From Variovorax sp. CF313 (lineage in GTDB: Bacteria > Pseudomonadota > Gammaproteobacteria > Burkholderiales > Burkholderiaceae_C), in NCBI RefSeq assembly GCF_000282635.1, contig NZ_AKIW01000072.1, forward strand, positions 1 to 61,447: a stretch of DNA of 61,447 nt, written 5' to 3'. Positions 1-8,829 of this stretch are shown here, one piece after another. A program made the translations under genes and the position numbers. Positions within the stretch are counted from its first letter, which is position 1, and each line of letters opens with the position of its first letter. A model generated the notes under the pieces. That model had not been told where the DNA came from and did no database searches. It worked only from the letters and a program-made list of their open reading frames with translations.

Positions 1-1
1 G

Positions 2-1210
2 CTGCCCGACTACATGGTGCCCGCCGCGCTGGTGGTGCTCGACGCACTGCCGCTGAACGCCAACGGCAAGGTGGACCGCAAGGCCCTGCCGGCGCCGGAG
101 TTCGGCCGTGCACCGACGTGCGACGAGCAGCCTCAGGAGGGCGCGCAGGGCGTGCTCGAAGCGGCACTGGCGGCGATATGGGCTCAGGTGCTGGGTGTGC
201 CGCGCGTGGGGCGCAACGACAACTTCTTCGAGCTGGGCGGCGATTCACTCGTCGCGCTCAGGCTGCTGGCCAGGATCAACAAGTCCCGTGTGCTGAGCGT
301 GCAGATCTCCCTGCAGGATCTGCTCGAGAAGCAGACGATCGCCAGGTTGGTCGCGCAGCTGGACATGGGCGCGCCGCCGCAGCCTGTCCAGTTGCTGAAC
401 GCGTATGCTGGGCCGGCGGATGCGATGCCGCTGTTCTGCGTGCCGCCCGCGCTGCGCCATCCGATCGACTACCGGCCGATGGCGCGCCACCTGGAAGACT
501 CGCGTGCCGTCTACGGCCTGAGCTATGCGGATGACGTCGCCGGGCTGGATTCCATCGAGCAGATGGCCCGGTACTACGCCGATGTCATCCGCAGGACGCA
601 GCCGCAGGGGCCCGTGGGCATCGTCGGCTGGTCATTGGGCGCAGTTGTCGCGGTGCATGTCGCCAGCCTGCTGGAACAGCAGGGCGTGGACGTCGCCTTC
701 CTCGGCATGGTTGACAGCTTTCTGCTGGACGAGAGCTTCGATCCGCACGGCTGGTACCAGGACTTCCGGGATTTCGTGCTGGACACCGCGAGCGGCGGCA
801 TGGGCCACGAGGCCGTCAACGCGATGCTCGACAGCTTCGAGCCGATCCGCTCGGGCTCCGACGAGACCGTGCGCGACGCCGTCGAGGAAATCGTGGCGGC
901 GGCCGGCATGGGCATGAAACCGGGCGACATCTTCCAGGGGATCGTCGCCACCCGGCGCATGAACGCGATCACGCAAAAGATCGCCGCATTCCCGCGCGTG
1001 AAAGTGGCGCCGCATCTCTGGTGGAAGAAGGGCCGGGCGATCGTGCAGAAGAACGCGCTCTTGTCGCAGTTCGGCGGCAAGGCGCAGGTTTCGCTCGAGG
1101 TGAATGCCGACCATCAGGGCATCGTGCGCAACGCTGCGCTGCTGAGCCATCTGCATGCGGCCATGTGCGATGCGCAGCAGGCCAGGGAGAAGGCAGACGC
1201 GCGTCGATGA
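2..1210 (+). CDS. Non-ribosomal peptide synthetase, C-terminal end (partial)
   Basis: C-terminal part of an NRPS whose start lies outside the window; the frame is open from base 2. The first codons read LPDYMVP (adenylation motif A9), followed by A10 (NGKVDRKAL). Numbering from the ATG at 14, a carrier domain follows with DNFFELGGDSL and phosphopantetheine Ser78. The last ~260 residues are a type I thioesterase with GWSLG (nucleophile Ser207), Asp234 and His367. Such a TE releases the finished peptide by hydrolysis or cyclisation. With hydroxamate-forming, receptor and export genes alongside, this is most likely the terminal module of a siderophore synthetase. The substrate of the module cannot be read because the A-domain pocket is outside the window. 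Confidence 0.95.
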   Translation: MPDYMVPAALVVLDALPLNANGKVDRKALPAPEFGRAPTCDEQPQEGAQGVLEAALAAIWAQVLGVPRVGRNDNFFELGGDSLVALRLLARINKSRVLSVQISLQDLLEKQTIARLVAQLDMGAPPQPVQLLNAYAGPADAMPLFCVPPALRHPIDYRPMARHLEDSRAVYGLSYADDVAGLDSIEQMARYYADVIRRTQPQGPVGIVGWSLGAVVAVHVASLLEQQGVDVAFLGMVDSFLLDESFDPHGWYQDFRDFVLDTASGGMGHEAVNAMLDSFEPIRSGSDETVRDAVEEIVAAAGMGMKPGDIFQGIVATRRMNAITQKIAAFPRVKVAPHLWWKKGRAIVQKNALLSQFGGKAQVSLEVNADHQGIVRNAALLSHLHAAMCDAQQAREKADARR

Positions 1211-1233
1211 TGGCGAGCGAAAGGTGACGAAGC

Positions 1234-1257
1234 CTCCCCCGCATTCACGCGGGGGAG
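1234..1257. terminator. Hairpin between convergent NRPS and receptor genes
   Basis: A 9-bp perfect stem (CTCCCCCGC / GCGGGGGAG) with a 6-base loop (ATTCAC) lies between the NRPS stop (1210) and the receptor stop (1268) on the opposite strand. It has no clear T tract, so it could be a bidirectional terminator or only a stabilising 3' hairpin. Confidence 0.6.
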
Positions 1258-1267
1258 AGGCATCGGA

Positions 1268-3649
1268 TCAGAACTTGTACCGGGCGGTCAGGGTCGCCGT
1301 GCGGAGAGTGCCCTGGTAGCACTGTCCGTGGTAGCAGATCGAGTTGTACTGCTTGTTCGCCAGGTTGGAGATGTTGAGCGCGAAGCGCCACGGGCCGCGT
1401 TCGTAGTGCGCGGCCGCATCGAGGAGCGTCACGCCGCGTTCGTACGTGGTGTTGTGCTCGTCGTTCTGGCGCTTGCCGATGTAGCGCACGCCACCGCCGA
1501 ACCCCAGGCCGTTGCCCATGGTGTAGTCGAGCCACACCGAGGCGGTCTGCTTGGGCACGAGCGGCGGGATCTTGCCGATTTCGCCCGCATCGGCGCTGTT
1601 GAGCACCTTCATGTCCAGCCAGGTGTAGGCGGCGGAGATGTTCAGGCCCGGTGCGAGCTCGCCCTTGGCTTCCAGCTCGAGGCCGCGGGAGCGCTGCTTG
1701 CCGATCTGGCGCCCCTCGGAGGTCGTCGGGTCGTAGGTGACCACGTTGGTCTTGCGCAGGTCGAAGACTGCCGCGGTATACGAGGTGCGCGAGCCCGCGG
1801 GCTGGAACTTGACGCCGACCTCGACCTGCTTGCCGCTGCTGGGCTTGAAGGGTTGGTTGTTCGCGTCGACGCCGCTGTTGGGCAGGAAGGACGTGGTGTA
1901 GCTCATGTAGGGAGCCCAGCCGTTGCCGAACAGGTAGCTGATGCCTGCCCGGCCACTGAACGCACTGTCCGATCGCCGGGTATGGCTCCTGGCCAGGTAG
2001 TTGTCGGTGAGCTGGCGCACTTCGTCGTGGCGGCCCCCGAGCGTGACGATCCAGTTGTCGCCAAACTTGATCTGGTCCTGGGCGTAGAAGCCGGTCTGGC
2101 GCGTCGATTGGGCCACGTCGGTCATCGGGATGGTGGGCATCGCCACGGCCTGGCCGTAGACGGGCGCCCAGATGTCCAGGGTCGGCGCCGCGCCGCGGAA
2201 GCGCCGCTGCTTGCCTTTCTGGTCGCTGTAGTCGACGCCCAGCAGCACCGTGTGCTGGACGGAGCCGTACTGCAGCTTGCCCTGCACGCTGGTGTCCAGC
2301 GTGGCCAGGTCCACGGGGTCGTTCCAGGTCCTGGCAACGCGGGTGAGCGTGTGTCCGTCGTTGCGAAGCGAACCGGCCCAGACTGCTCGCCTGTCCAGGG
2401 CGATCTGGCTGTAGCGGAAGTTCTGGCGCAGCGTCCAGGTGTCGTTCAGGGCCGTTTCGAAACGGTAGCCGATGGCGCTCTGCGACTGCTTGAGCTGGCC
2501 GAAGCTGTAGTCACCTACCTTCACCGGATAGAGAACGTAGTCCTGGGTGAGGTAGTACGGGTCTTCGGCCGTGTTGTTCTTGAGAAACTCCCCGAAGACG
2601 GTCAGCGAGGTCGTCGAATTGGGTTGCCAGCGCACGGACGGCGCAATGTAGCTGCGCGTGTGGTTCAGCTTGTGGCCGTCGGGATACTTGTCCTGGTCGT
2701 TGCTGTCGAGGCCCACCCCGACCACGCGATAGCTCAGGTCGGTGTTGCCGATCCTGTCGCCGAGGTCGAATGCCAGTTGCTTGCGCTGGTAGCTGCCGTA
2801 CTGCAGTTCGATCTCGCGGATCCGCTCGCCGGTCGGCTGCTTGCTCACGCGGTTGACGATGCCGCCGGCGTCTCCCTGGCCGAACACCATCGACGAAGGG
2901 CCGCGCAATACCTCCACGCGCTCCAGCGCGTAGGGCTCGGTCAGGTAGTAGGTGGGGCCGAACGCCGGCTGCGCGAGCCCGTCCCTGTAGACACCGTTGG
3001 AAGAGGTGCTGAAGCCCCGCAGCAGGATGTATTCCCAGCCGCGGTTGTCGGGGCCGTAGGTGTTCGTCGTGACGCCCGGCGTGTAGCGGATGGCCTCCAT
3101 GACGTCCTGTACGCCGCGCGCATCCATTTCCTCGCGGCCGATGACGGAGATCGACTGCGGCACCTCGATGAGCGGTGTGTCGGTCTTGGTGGCCGTGCTG
3201 CTGCGGCGGGCCGCATAGCCGGAAACCGGGCCGATGGGCGATTCCTCGGCGTTGGCCACCACCTGCACCGCAGGCAGGGTGCCCTGCGAGCTGGGAGCGT
3301 CGGCGGCGCGGCGGATCGCGAGGCCGCCGCTGGCGGTGCGCGTGGCTTCCAGTGAAGTGCCCGCGAGCATCTGGCGCAGGGCCTGGTCGACCGTGAGCTT
3401 GCCTTCCACGGCGTGCGAGCTGGTACCTGCGACCACTTCGCCGGCGGCGAATACCTGCACGCCGGTCTGGCGCGAGAACTCGTTGAGCGCCGCGCCGAGC
3501 GCCTGCGATGGCACCTTCACCTCGAACACCTGTGCCGCGGCCTGGCCGGAAGCCTGTGCTGAAGCGACAGGGGCCCAGACGGTGAGAACGGAACCGAACG
3601 CCGCGGCAAGCGCGGCGTTCAGCAGATGTTGGCGAGGCAGGGGACGCAT
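1268..3649 (-). CDS. TonB-dependent siderophore receptor with STN signalling domain
   Basis: Outer-membrane ferric-siderophore receptor of 793 residues. The ATG at 3649 has GGAG nine bases upstream; an in-frame ATG at 3685 lacks a ribosome site. Order: signal peptide (hydrophobic stretch ending near VASAQA), an STN domain (FEVKVPSQALGAALNEFS region), the plug (IEVPQSISVI, RGF), then a beta-barrel ending in ARYKF, the aromatic C terminus used for barrel insertion. An STN domain is typical of FecA/FpvA-type transducers that signal through a FecR anti-sigma factor, and a FecI/FecR pair lies 5 kb away. It is probably the receptor for the siderophore made here, downstream of the hydroxylase on the same strand with a 168-bp gap. 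Confidence 0.95.
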   Translation of the reverse strand: MRPLPRQHLLNAALAAAFGSVLTVWAPVASAQASGQAAAQVFEVKVPSQALGAALNEFSRQTGVQVFAAGEVVAGTSSHAVEGKLTVDQALRQMLAGTSLEATRTASGGLAIRRAADAPSSQGTLPAVQVVANAEESPIGPVSGYAARRSSTATKTDTPLIEVPQSISVIGREEMDARGVQDVMEAIRYTPGVTTNTYGPDNRGWEYILLRGFSTSSNGVYRDGLAQPAFGPTYYLTEPYALERVEVLRGPSSMVFGQGDAGGIVNRVSKQPTGERIREIELQYGSYQRKQLAFDLGDRIGNTDLSYRVVGVGLDSNDQDKYPDGHKLNHTRSYIAPSVRWQPNSTTSLTVFGEFLKNNTAEDPYYLTQDYVLYPVKVGDYSFGQLKQSQSAIGYRFETALNDTWTLRQNFRYSQIALDRRAVWAGSLRNDGHTLTRVARTWNDPVDLATLDTSVQGKLQYGSVQHTVLLGVDYSDQKGKQRRFRGAAPTLDIWAPVYGQAVAMPTIPMTDVAQSTRQTGFYAQDQIKFGDNWIVTLGGRHDEVRQLTDNYLARSHTRRSDSAFSGRAGISYLFGNGWAPYMSYTTSFLPNSGVDANNQPFKPSSGKQVEVGVKFQPAGSRTSYTAAVFDLRKTNVVTYDPTTSEGRQIGKQRSRGLELEAKGELAPGLNISAAYTWLDMKVLNSADAGEIGKIPPLVPKQTASVWLDYTMGNGLGFGGGVRYIGKRQNDEHNTTYERGVTLLDAAAHYERGPWRFALNISNLANKQYNSICYHGQCYQGTLRTATLTARYKF

Positions 3650-3734
3650 GGCAGAACAACTCCAGTTTTTTGAATTACGACGCATTCACATTCAGGTGCG
3701 GGGGCCGGCCCGATTTCCGGTCTCTGGCGCATCT

Positions 3735-3757
3735 ATGAGTAAGACGTTCGAACTCAT
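3735..3757. promoter_or_regulatory. Dyad upstream of the receptor gene
   Basis: ATGAGT-N11-ACTCAT is a perfect inverted repeat in the 168-bp gap between the hydroxylase stop and the receptor start. It also contains the 8-bp palindrome GTTCGAAC (3746-3753). The same octamer occurs at 6903-6910 upstream of the exporter. This may be an operator or promoter element for the receptor; the binding protein is unknown. Confidence 0.35.
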
Positions 3758-3817
3758 CAAACAGAGACACCATGTCCTAAGACTTTTTTCGCCGTCGCGG
3801 TCCGGCGACCCCGAGAT

Positions 3818-5119
3818 TCAGGTCTGGACCGCCTCGGGTTCCGGCCTCAGGTGGAGCGGCGTGCCGGCCGGCGCGGCCAGCAGGGCGCTGCCGATTTCGC
3901 CGGTACGCACCGAGGTGACCGACAGCAGGGTGTCGCTCAGGCCGTGCGAGTCCTCGCAGGCGCCTTGCAGGTAGATGGCCGGACGGAAGCCGGGCGCGGC
4001 CTGCACGCGGTAGTGGCGGTCGACCGTGTAGTCGCCGAGGTAGCCCGCCAGCGGCGCGAGCAGCGCCTTGTGGTGCTCGCGCACATAGCCGGTGGCGAGC
4101 ACCACGGCGTCGTAGCGCACCGTGTGCTCGCGCTGGGCGTTCTGGTCCCACAGCACGAGGTGCACGCCCTGGCCGTCGGCCGTGGCGCTGCGGATGTCGT
4201 GCCGGCGCAGGAAGCGCAGGCGGTTGCCACCGGTCACTCGCTGCTGGTAGAAGGCCTTGTAGATCTGCTGGATCAACTCCAGGTCGGCCACCGCGTAGTT
4301 GGTGTGCCAGAACTCGTCGAGCAGCGCGGCGCGCTCTTCCTCCGAGCGGCTGAAGGTGTAGTCGGTGAACTCGGCGTTGAAGATCTCGTTCACGAAGGGG
4401 CTGTCGTCCGCCGGGCGGATCGAGCGGGCACGCGTGATGAGGTCGACCTGCGGCGCGCCGGGGCGGCCCTGCAGGTCCATGAAGATCTCGGCCGCGCTCT
4501 GTCCCGCGCCTACCACGGCGATGCGGCGCGCATCCGGCAGCTGCGCGATGTCCTGCAGGTAGCTGCTCGAATGGAAGACGCGCGGGTCGCTGCGCAGCGC
4601 GCGGAAGCCGTCGGGGATGTTCGCCGCGCCGCCGATGCCGACCACGAGGTTGCGCGCGAGCCGCTCGACCAGCTTGCCCGCGTGGTTGCGCGAGCGCACG
4701 CGCAGCAGCGCCACCTCGCCGCCCCTTTCCTCGGGCAGCACCTCGAACACTTCCTCGCCGTAGGCGCAGGCGTCCTCGAACTGTTCGGCGGCCCACGAGA
4801 GGTAGTCGTTGAACTCGTGCCGGCTGGGGAAGAAGCTCTTCAGGTTGACGAAGTCGGTCAGCCGGCCTTTCTCGTGCAGGTAGTTGATGAAGGTGAAGCG
4901 GCTGGTCGGGTTGCGCAGCGTCGCCAGGTCCTTCATGAACGAGATCTGCATGTGCGCCTGGTCCAGCAGCATGTGCGGATGCCAGGCGAAGCTCAGCTGC
5001 TTCTCGATGAAGAGCGTGTCGAACGGCCGGCCGGCGTGGCGCTTTTCCTCGAGTGCGATGGCCAGGGCGACGTTGGACGGGCCGAACCCGATCCCGACCA
5101 GATCATGGACGTGTGGCAT
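3818..5119 (-). CDS. L-ornithine/L-lysine N-monooxygenase (siderophore hydroxylase)
   Basis: FAD/NADPH-dependent N-hydroxylating monooxygenase (IucD/PvdA/SidA family), 433 residues. It hydroxylates the side-chain amine of ornithine or lysine, the first step to a hydroxamate iron ligand. Visible motifs are the FAD site GIGFGPSN (9-16), the NADPH site GAGQSA (204-209), DDSPFVNE, and ATGY near residue 352. The ATG at 5119 has AGGAG nine bases upstream; a TTG three codons earlier abuts that site and is unlikely. The formyltransferase upstream (66-bp gap, same strand) suggests ornithine and an N5-formyl-N5-hydroxyornithine product, as in pyoverdine and delftibactin. The exact substrate cannot be fixed from sequence. 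Confidence 0.93.
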   Translation of the reverse strand: MPHVHDLVGIGFGPSNVALAIALEEKRHAGRPFDTLFIEKQLSFAWHPHMLLDQAHMQISFMKDLATLRNPTSRFTFINYLHEKGRLTDFVNLKSFFPSRHEFNDYLSWAAEQFEDACAYGEEVFEVLPEERGGEVALLRVRSRNHAGKLVERLARNLVVGIGGAANIPDGFRALRSDPRVFHSSSYLQDIAQLPDARRIAVVGAGQSAAEIFMDLQGRPGAPQVDLITRARSIRPADDSPFVNEIFNAEFTDYTFSRSEEERAALLDEFWHTNYAVADLELIQQIYKAFYQQRVTGGNRLRFLRRHDIRSATADGQGVHLVLWDQNAQREHTVRYDAVVLATGYVREHHKALLAPLAGYLGDYTVDRHYRVQAAPGFRPAIYLQGACEDSHGLSDTLLSVTSVRTGEIGSALLAAPAGTPLHLRPEPEAVQT

Positions 5120-5185
5120 TGAAATCAACTCCTGTGGTGGAGGGCGGTGTGAAAGAAGACAGGACGCTCGGCGGGCGCGCGATGT

Positions 5186-6022
5186 TCACGCGTCCACCGT
5201 CTCGGCCATCAGGGCCAGGCCCTGGTGGAGCGCGGGAAAGAGGCTGTGGTTGAAGTTGTTCCAGCGCAGCTCGAGGATGGTGTCCTCGGGGTCGATGTCG
5301 GTGCCCAGCACGTCGAAGATGACTTCGCCCGAGTCGATGCCGGTGTCCACGTAATGGAAGGAGGCGCCGGTCTTGCGCACCGGCTCGACCGCGACCGTCT
5401 CGCGCGTTTGCCAGTCGACCACCCGCTGGCCGCGGGCGCCATACAGCGCGTCGAGCGTGGCCCGGGCGCCGCGGCGCTCGAAGGGCGACTCCAGCCGCGT
5501 GATGCCCGGGTGGATGTTCACGATCCGGCGGAAGAACGGGCTTTCCGGCCGGGCCAGCCGGTCGAGGATCACCAGCAGGCCGTCGAGCACCACGAGGTCG
5601 GCCTCCAGCGCGTGCAGCCGCTCGAGCAGGCGCTGCTCGAACTCCTTCTTGCCGGTGGCGCGTTCGGCGGCCGCGTCCAGCGGCAGTCGCCGGTAGGTCG
5701 AGGGCACGTTGTGGAACATGTCGTTGACGCGGCGGCCCTGCACCTGCAGCTCGCCCGGGTGGATCCAGCGGCGGGCGGGATCGAAGCCGAAGCCGTACGC
5801 CTGCAGCGCCTCGCGGTCGCGCGGCGAGCCCTCGTCGTCGTCGAACAGCACGGCCTCCAGCGAGTAGGCATCGCCCAGCGGCGTGCGGTCGAGTGCCCCG
5901 GCCAGGTACTCCAGCGGCGACTTCATGTAGCGCTGCCCGCCCTTGTAGTCGATGTACTGGCCGGCCTGGTCGGCTGCCGCATTCCTCAGGGACATGATGT
6001 AGACGAGTCTTGCCTTGGACAT
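5186..6022 (-). CDS. N-hydroxyornithine formyltransferase (PvdF-like)
   Basis: Formyltransferase-fold protein of 278 residues, resembling PvdF, which transfers a formyl group from 10-formyl-tetrahydrofolate to N5-hydroxyornithine. The catalytic set of formyltransferases is present: Asn169 and His171 in VNIHPG, and Asp230 in YVDTGIDSG. The N terminus (VYIMSLRNAAADQAGQYIDYKGG) fits the PvdF subgroup rather than Met-tRNA or GAR formyltransferases. It lies between the FhuF-type reductase and the hydroxylase on the same strand, so hydroxylation and formylation are probably co-expressed. The start at 6022 has only a weak ribosome site; an internal ATG at codon 10 is a less likely alternative. Confidence 0.88.
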   Translation of the reverse strand: MSKARLVYIMSLRNAAADQAGQYIDYKGGQRYMKSPLEYLAGALDRTPLGDAYSLEAVLFDDDEGSPRDREALQAYGFGFDPARRWIHPGELQVQGRRVNDMFHNVPSTYRRLPLDAAAERATGKKEFEQRLLERLHALEADLVVLDGLLVILDRLARPESPFFRRIVNIHPGITRLESPFERRGARATLDALYGARGQRVVDWQTRETVAVEPVRKTGASFHYVDTGIDSGEVIFDVLGTDIDPEDTILELRWNNFNHSLFPALHQGLALMAETVDA

Positions 6023-6065
6023 GGTGATGCGCTCGGTAGTGGGTGGAAGAAGTGGGGGCGGGATG

Positions 6066-6806
6066 TCAGCGGTGCGCAGGCGACAGCGGGCAGGCGCCGC
6101 AATGGCCTTCGCGGGGCAGCAGGTGAAAAAGGCAGCACTGGCGGTGCAGCTTCACTGTCCGGTCGCGGCCTTCGAGGCGCACGCGGACTTCGCGCTGCGG
6201 GCCGGGCAGGGGATTGGTCCATGCCGGCCAGGCGGCGTCGTGCAGCAGCCGTTGCCTGTCGCGGGCGATCGGCGGCGATCCGCCGGTCAGCGCAAGCGCC
6301 TGCTCGAGCACCGGCTCGAGGTTGCGTGCCGCGTTGCCCCACAGGATCTTGGACGGAATGCCTGTCAGGTGGCACAGCGCCGAGAACAGCGGCTCCAGGT
6401 GCTGCCACAGCAGCGCCGAGTAGCGTTCCTCGGTGGTCGCGCCGCGCTGCGACCGGCCCAGTTCGCGGATGTGGAAGCTCAGCGGCCGGGCGTGCGGGCC
6501 GAGGCGCACCCATACCTGCTCCCCGGCCACGGGAAAGCCATGCTGCAGCACGCTGGCGGCAGCCGCGACCGGTGGCAGCAGCATGCCGAGATAGGCCATG
6601 CTCCAGGACGACGCCACGGCGCGCAGGTCTTGGCCTTCGACCCCGAGGTGCGATGCGTGCAGGCGCAGCACGTGGCCCAGCAGCCCGTGCGAGCGCACCA
6701 GATCGACGACGTGCAGCGCGCCCGCGGGCGGCTGCGGCGCGCACTGCAATGCCTCGCCGTGCGGCGCCAGGTCGCCCTGGAACAAGGGCTCCAGCAGGGC
6801 GATCAT
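6066..6806 (-). CDS. FhuF-type siderophore-iron reductase
   Basis: Cytoplasmic ferric-siderophore reductase of 246 residues. The C terminus carries the diagnostic [2Fe-2S] ligand pattern Cys-Cys-x10-Cys-x2-Cys (Cys224, 225, 236, 239), which defines the FhuF family. FhuF proteins reduce Fe(III) bound to hydroxamate siderophores so that iron is released. It is the first gene of the minus-strand run reductase, formyltransferase, hydroxylase, receptor, and is divergent from the exporter across a 269-bp region. A reductase in the cluster implies that the ferric siderophore reaches the cytoplasm, although no inner-membrane importer is in this window. Confidence 0.9.
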   Translation of the reverse strand: MIALLEPLFQGDLAPHGEALQCAPQPPAGALHVVDLVRSHGLLGHVLRLHASHLGVEGQDLRAVASSWSMAYLGMLLPPVAAAASVLQHGFPVAGEQVWVRLGPHARPLSFHIRELGRSQRGATTEERYSALLWQHLEPLFSALCHLTGIPSKILWGNAARNLEPVLEQALALTGGSPPIARDRQRLLHDAAWPAWTNPLPGPQREVRVRLEGRDRTVKLHRQCCLFHLLPREGHCGACPLSPAHR

Positions 6807-6887
6807 GGGGCCGTCGGGCAGGAGGGGGCACCGGCGGTGCGGCGTTTTGCAGGGCGCATGAAGCTAGGACGGTTGGGCGGCGCAGGT

Positions 6888-6922
6888 GTTCATGCGCACC
6901 GTGTTCGAACTGCTGCGTGAAC
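6888..6922. promoter_or_regulatory. Candidate operator/promoter element, fhuF-type/exporter divergent region
   Basis: The 269-bp region 6807-7075 separates the reductase from the exporter and must hold promoters for both. I see no Fur box in it. It contains an imperfect inverted repeat GTTCATGCG / TGCGTGAAC (arms at 6888-6896 and 6914-6922) and, between the arms, the palindrome GTTCGAAC (6903-6910) shared with the region upstream of the receptor. The site is a candidate only. Confidence 0.3.
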
Positions 6923-7075
6923 ATTTGCGCGGGCCGCCCGTCAAGTGGGGTACAGGCAGTCCGCTGCCGTCCGCAGCTCTGCCGGCGCGGCGGGCCGCCA
7001 TTACGTTCGCGTCCGGCGGCAAGGCTTGTCCGCGCCGCCGGGCCCCAGTCGCCCGAGGGCGGAAAGAGTTCTTGC

Positions 7076-8767
7076 ATGACAACAGCCCCTGGTTCCGACG
7101 GCGAGTTCGCACGCCTGCTCAAGCAGTTCCTGCCGTGGATGCTGCTGTCGGCGGTCACCGGCATCGGCGCGGGCGCGGCCACGGTCGCGCTGCTGGGCAC
7201 CATCAACCAGGTGCTCAACCGGCAGGGCGGCCTCTCTGGCGGCCTGCTGCTGACCTTCATCGGGCTGTGCGCGGCGGCGCTGTTCGGGCGCATGGTGTCC
7301 GATGTCTCGACCAACTTCGTCGGCCAGCGGGTGGTCGCGCTGGTCCGCAAGAGCCTGGCGCAGAAGATTCTCTCGGCGCCCATCGATGCCCTGGAGCGCT
7401 ACCGCACCCACCGGCTGATGCCGGTGCTGTCGCAGGACGTGGACATGGTCAGCGACGTGGCGTTCGCGCTTGCCGCCACGCTGATCGCCTGCGTCACGGC
7501 ACTTGGCTGCCTGGCTTACCTGGCCTACCTGTCGCTGCCGCTGTTCGGCGTGCTGGTGGTGGCGCTGGCGATCGGTGCGATGGTGCAGGCCATGGCGCAG
7601 ATCCGCGGCGTGAACGGCTTCTGGAAGGCGCGCGAGCATGAAGACCAGCTGCACAAGGCCTATCGCGCGATCAGCGAGGGCGCCAAGGAGCTGCGCATGC
7701 ACCGCGCGCGCCGCCAGCGCATGTTCGGCGGGCAGATCGAGCGCATCGTCGACAACATCCGCGCGGTCAACGGGCGCGCGATCAACACCTTCGTCATGGC
7801 CACCGCATTCGGCTCGGGCCTGTTCTTCCTGCTGATTGCGCTGATCCTGGGCTGGGCCTCATTCCGGCCGACCGAGCCCGCGGTGCTCAGCGGCTTCGTG
7901 CTGGTGCTGCTGTTCCTCAAGGGGCCGATGGACCAGATCGCGGGCGCGCTGCCTGCCGTGGGGCGCGCGCGGGTCGCGTTCCGGCGCATTGCCGACCTGT
8001 CGGCGCGCTTTGCCACGCCGGAGCCGCACCTGCACGTCGGCCGCACCGGCAGCGAGCTGAAATTCGAACACGAGATCGCGCTGCGCGGCGTGCGCTACGC
8101 GTTCGATGCGCCCGAGGGCGGCGAGGCCTTCGCGCTGGGTCCGATCGACCTGCGGCTTTGCCGCGGCGAGATGGTGTTCGTGGTGGGCGACAACGGCTCC
8201 GGCAAGACCACGCTCGTCAAGCTGCTGCTGGGCCTGTACGCGCCGCACGAGGGCCACGTGGCGATCGACGGTGCCGCGGTGGACGCCGAGCGCCGCGACG
8301 ACTACCGCCAGCTCTTCACCACCGTGTTCTCCGACTTCTACTTGTTCGAGGACCTGGCCGCCGGCGAGGGCGAGGCGCACGGCGAAGCCAGCATGCAGGT
8401 GCTGCCGCAGCGCGCGTTGCCCTACCTGGAGCGCCTGGAGATCGCCCACAAGGTGAGCCTGAAGGACGGCGCCTTCACCACCACCGACCTGTCGACCGGC
8501 CAGCGCAAGCGGCTCGCGCTGGTGCACGCCTACCTGGAAGGGCGGCCGGTGCTGGTGTTCGACGAATGGGCCGCCGACCAGGACCCGACCTTCCGCCACC
8601 TGTTCTATACCGAGCTGCTGCCCGAGCTGCGCGCCAAGGGGCACCTGCTGGTCGTGATCTCGCACGACGATCGCTACTTCCACCTGGCCGACCGCGTGAT
8701 CACCATGCGCGCGGGCCGCATCACGGACGACCGGCCTTGCGTCCACCTGGAGAGCCTTGCCGCATGA
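7076..8767 (+). CDS. Cyclic-peptide/siderophore ABC exporter (PvdE/SyrD family)
   Basis: Fused membrane-ATPase exporter of 563 residues. The first ~300 residues hold about six hydrophobic segments. The ATPase part has Walker A GDNGSGKT (371-378), signature LSTGQ (472-476) and Walker B VLVFDE followed by WAADQDP (492-504); the latter is characteristic of the PvdE/SyrD cyclic peptide transporter group. PvdE moves the acylated pyoverdine precursor to the periplasm, so this protein probably exports the siderophore or its precursor across the inner membrane. The ATG at 7076 has GGAAAGAG upstream; the open frame continues further 5' but without transporter sequence. It converges on fecR. Confidence 0.93.
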   Translation: MTTAPGSDGEFARLLKQFLPWMLLSAVTGIGAGAATVALLGTINQVLNRQGGLSGGLLLTFIGLCAAALFGRMVSDVSTNFVGQRVVALVRKSLAQKILSAPIDALERYRTHRLMPVLSQDVDMVSDVAFALAATLIACVTALGCLAYLAYLSLPLFGVLVVALAIGAMVQAMAQIRGVNGFWKAREHEDQLHKAYRAISEGAKELRMHRARRQRMFGGQIERIVDNIRAVNGRAINTFVMATAFGSGLFFLLIALILGWASFRPTEPAVLSGFVLVLLFLKGPMDQIAGALPAVGRARVAFRRIADLSARFATPEPHLHVGRTGSELKFEHEIALRGVRYAFDAPEGGEAFALGPIDLRLCRGEMVFVVGDNGSGKTTLVKLLLGLYAPHEGHVAIDGAAVDAERRDDYRQLFTTVFSDFYLFEDLAAGEGEAHGEASMQVLPQRALPYLERLEIAHKVSLKDGAFTTTDLSTGQRKRLALVHAYLEGRPVLVFDEWAADQDPTFRHLFYTELLPELRAKGHLLVVISHDDRYFHLADRVITMRAGRITDDRPCVHLESLAA

Positions 8768-8829
8768 GCTCCCGTGGGCAAAGCGCTCGGCGGTGCCCGG
8801 GGCGTGGGCCGGTGGGCGTTGGCTTTTCG

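Noticed and set aside
1328..3355. Very long open frame antisense to the TonB receptor
   Set aside because: High-GC third positions keep the opposite frame open; the translation is Ala/Arg/Val-rich with no domain and the receptor on the other strand is unambiguous.
5225..7075. Upstream extension of the exporter frame to 5225
   Set aside because: The extra ~617 residues are low-complexity, antisense to three real genes and precede a good start with a ribosome site at 7076.
6807..7075. Fur box in the exporter/reductase spacer
   Set aside because: I found no AT-rich 19-bp dyad of the Fur type there.
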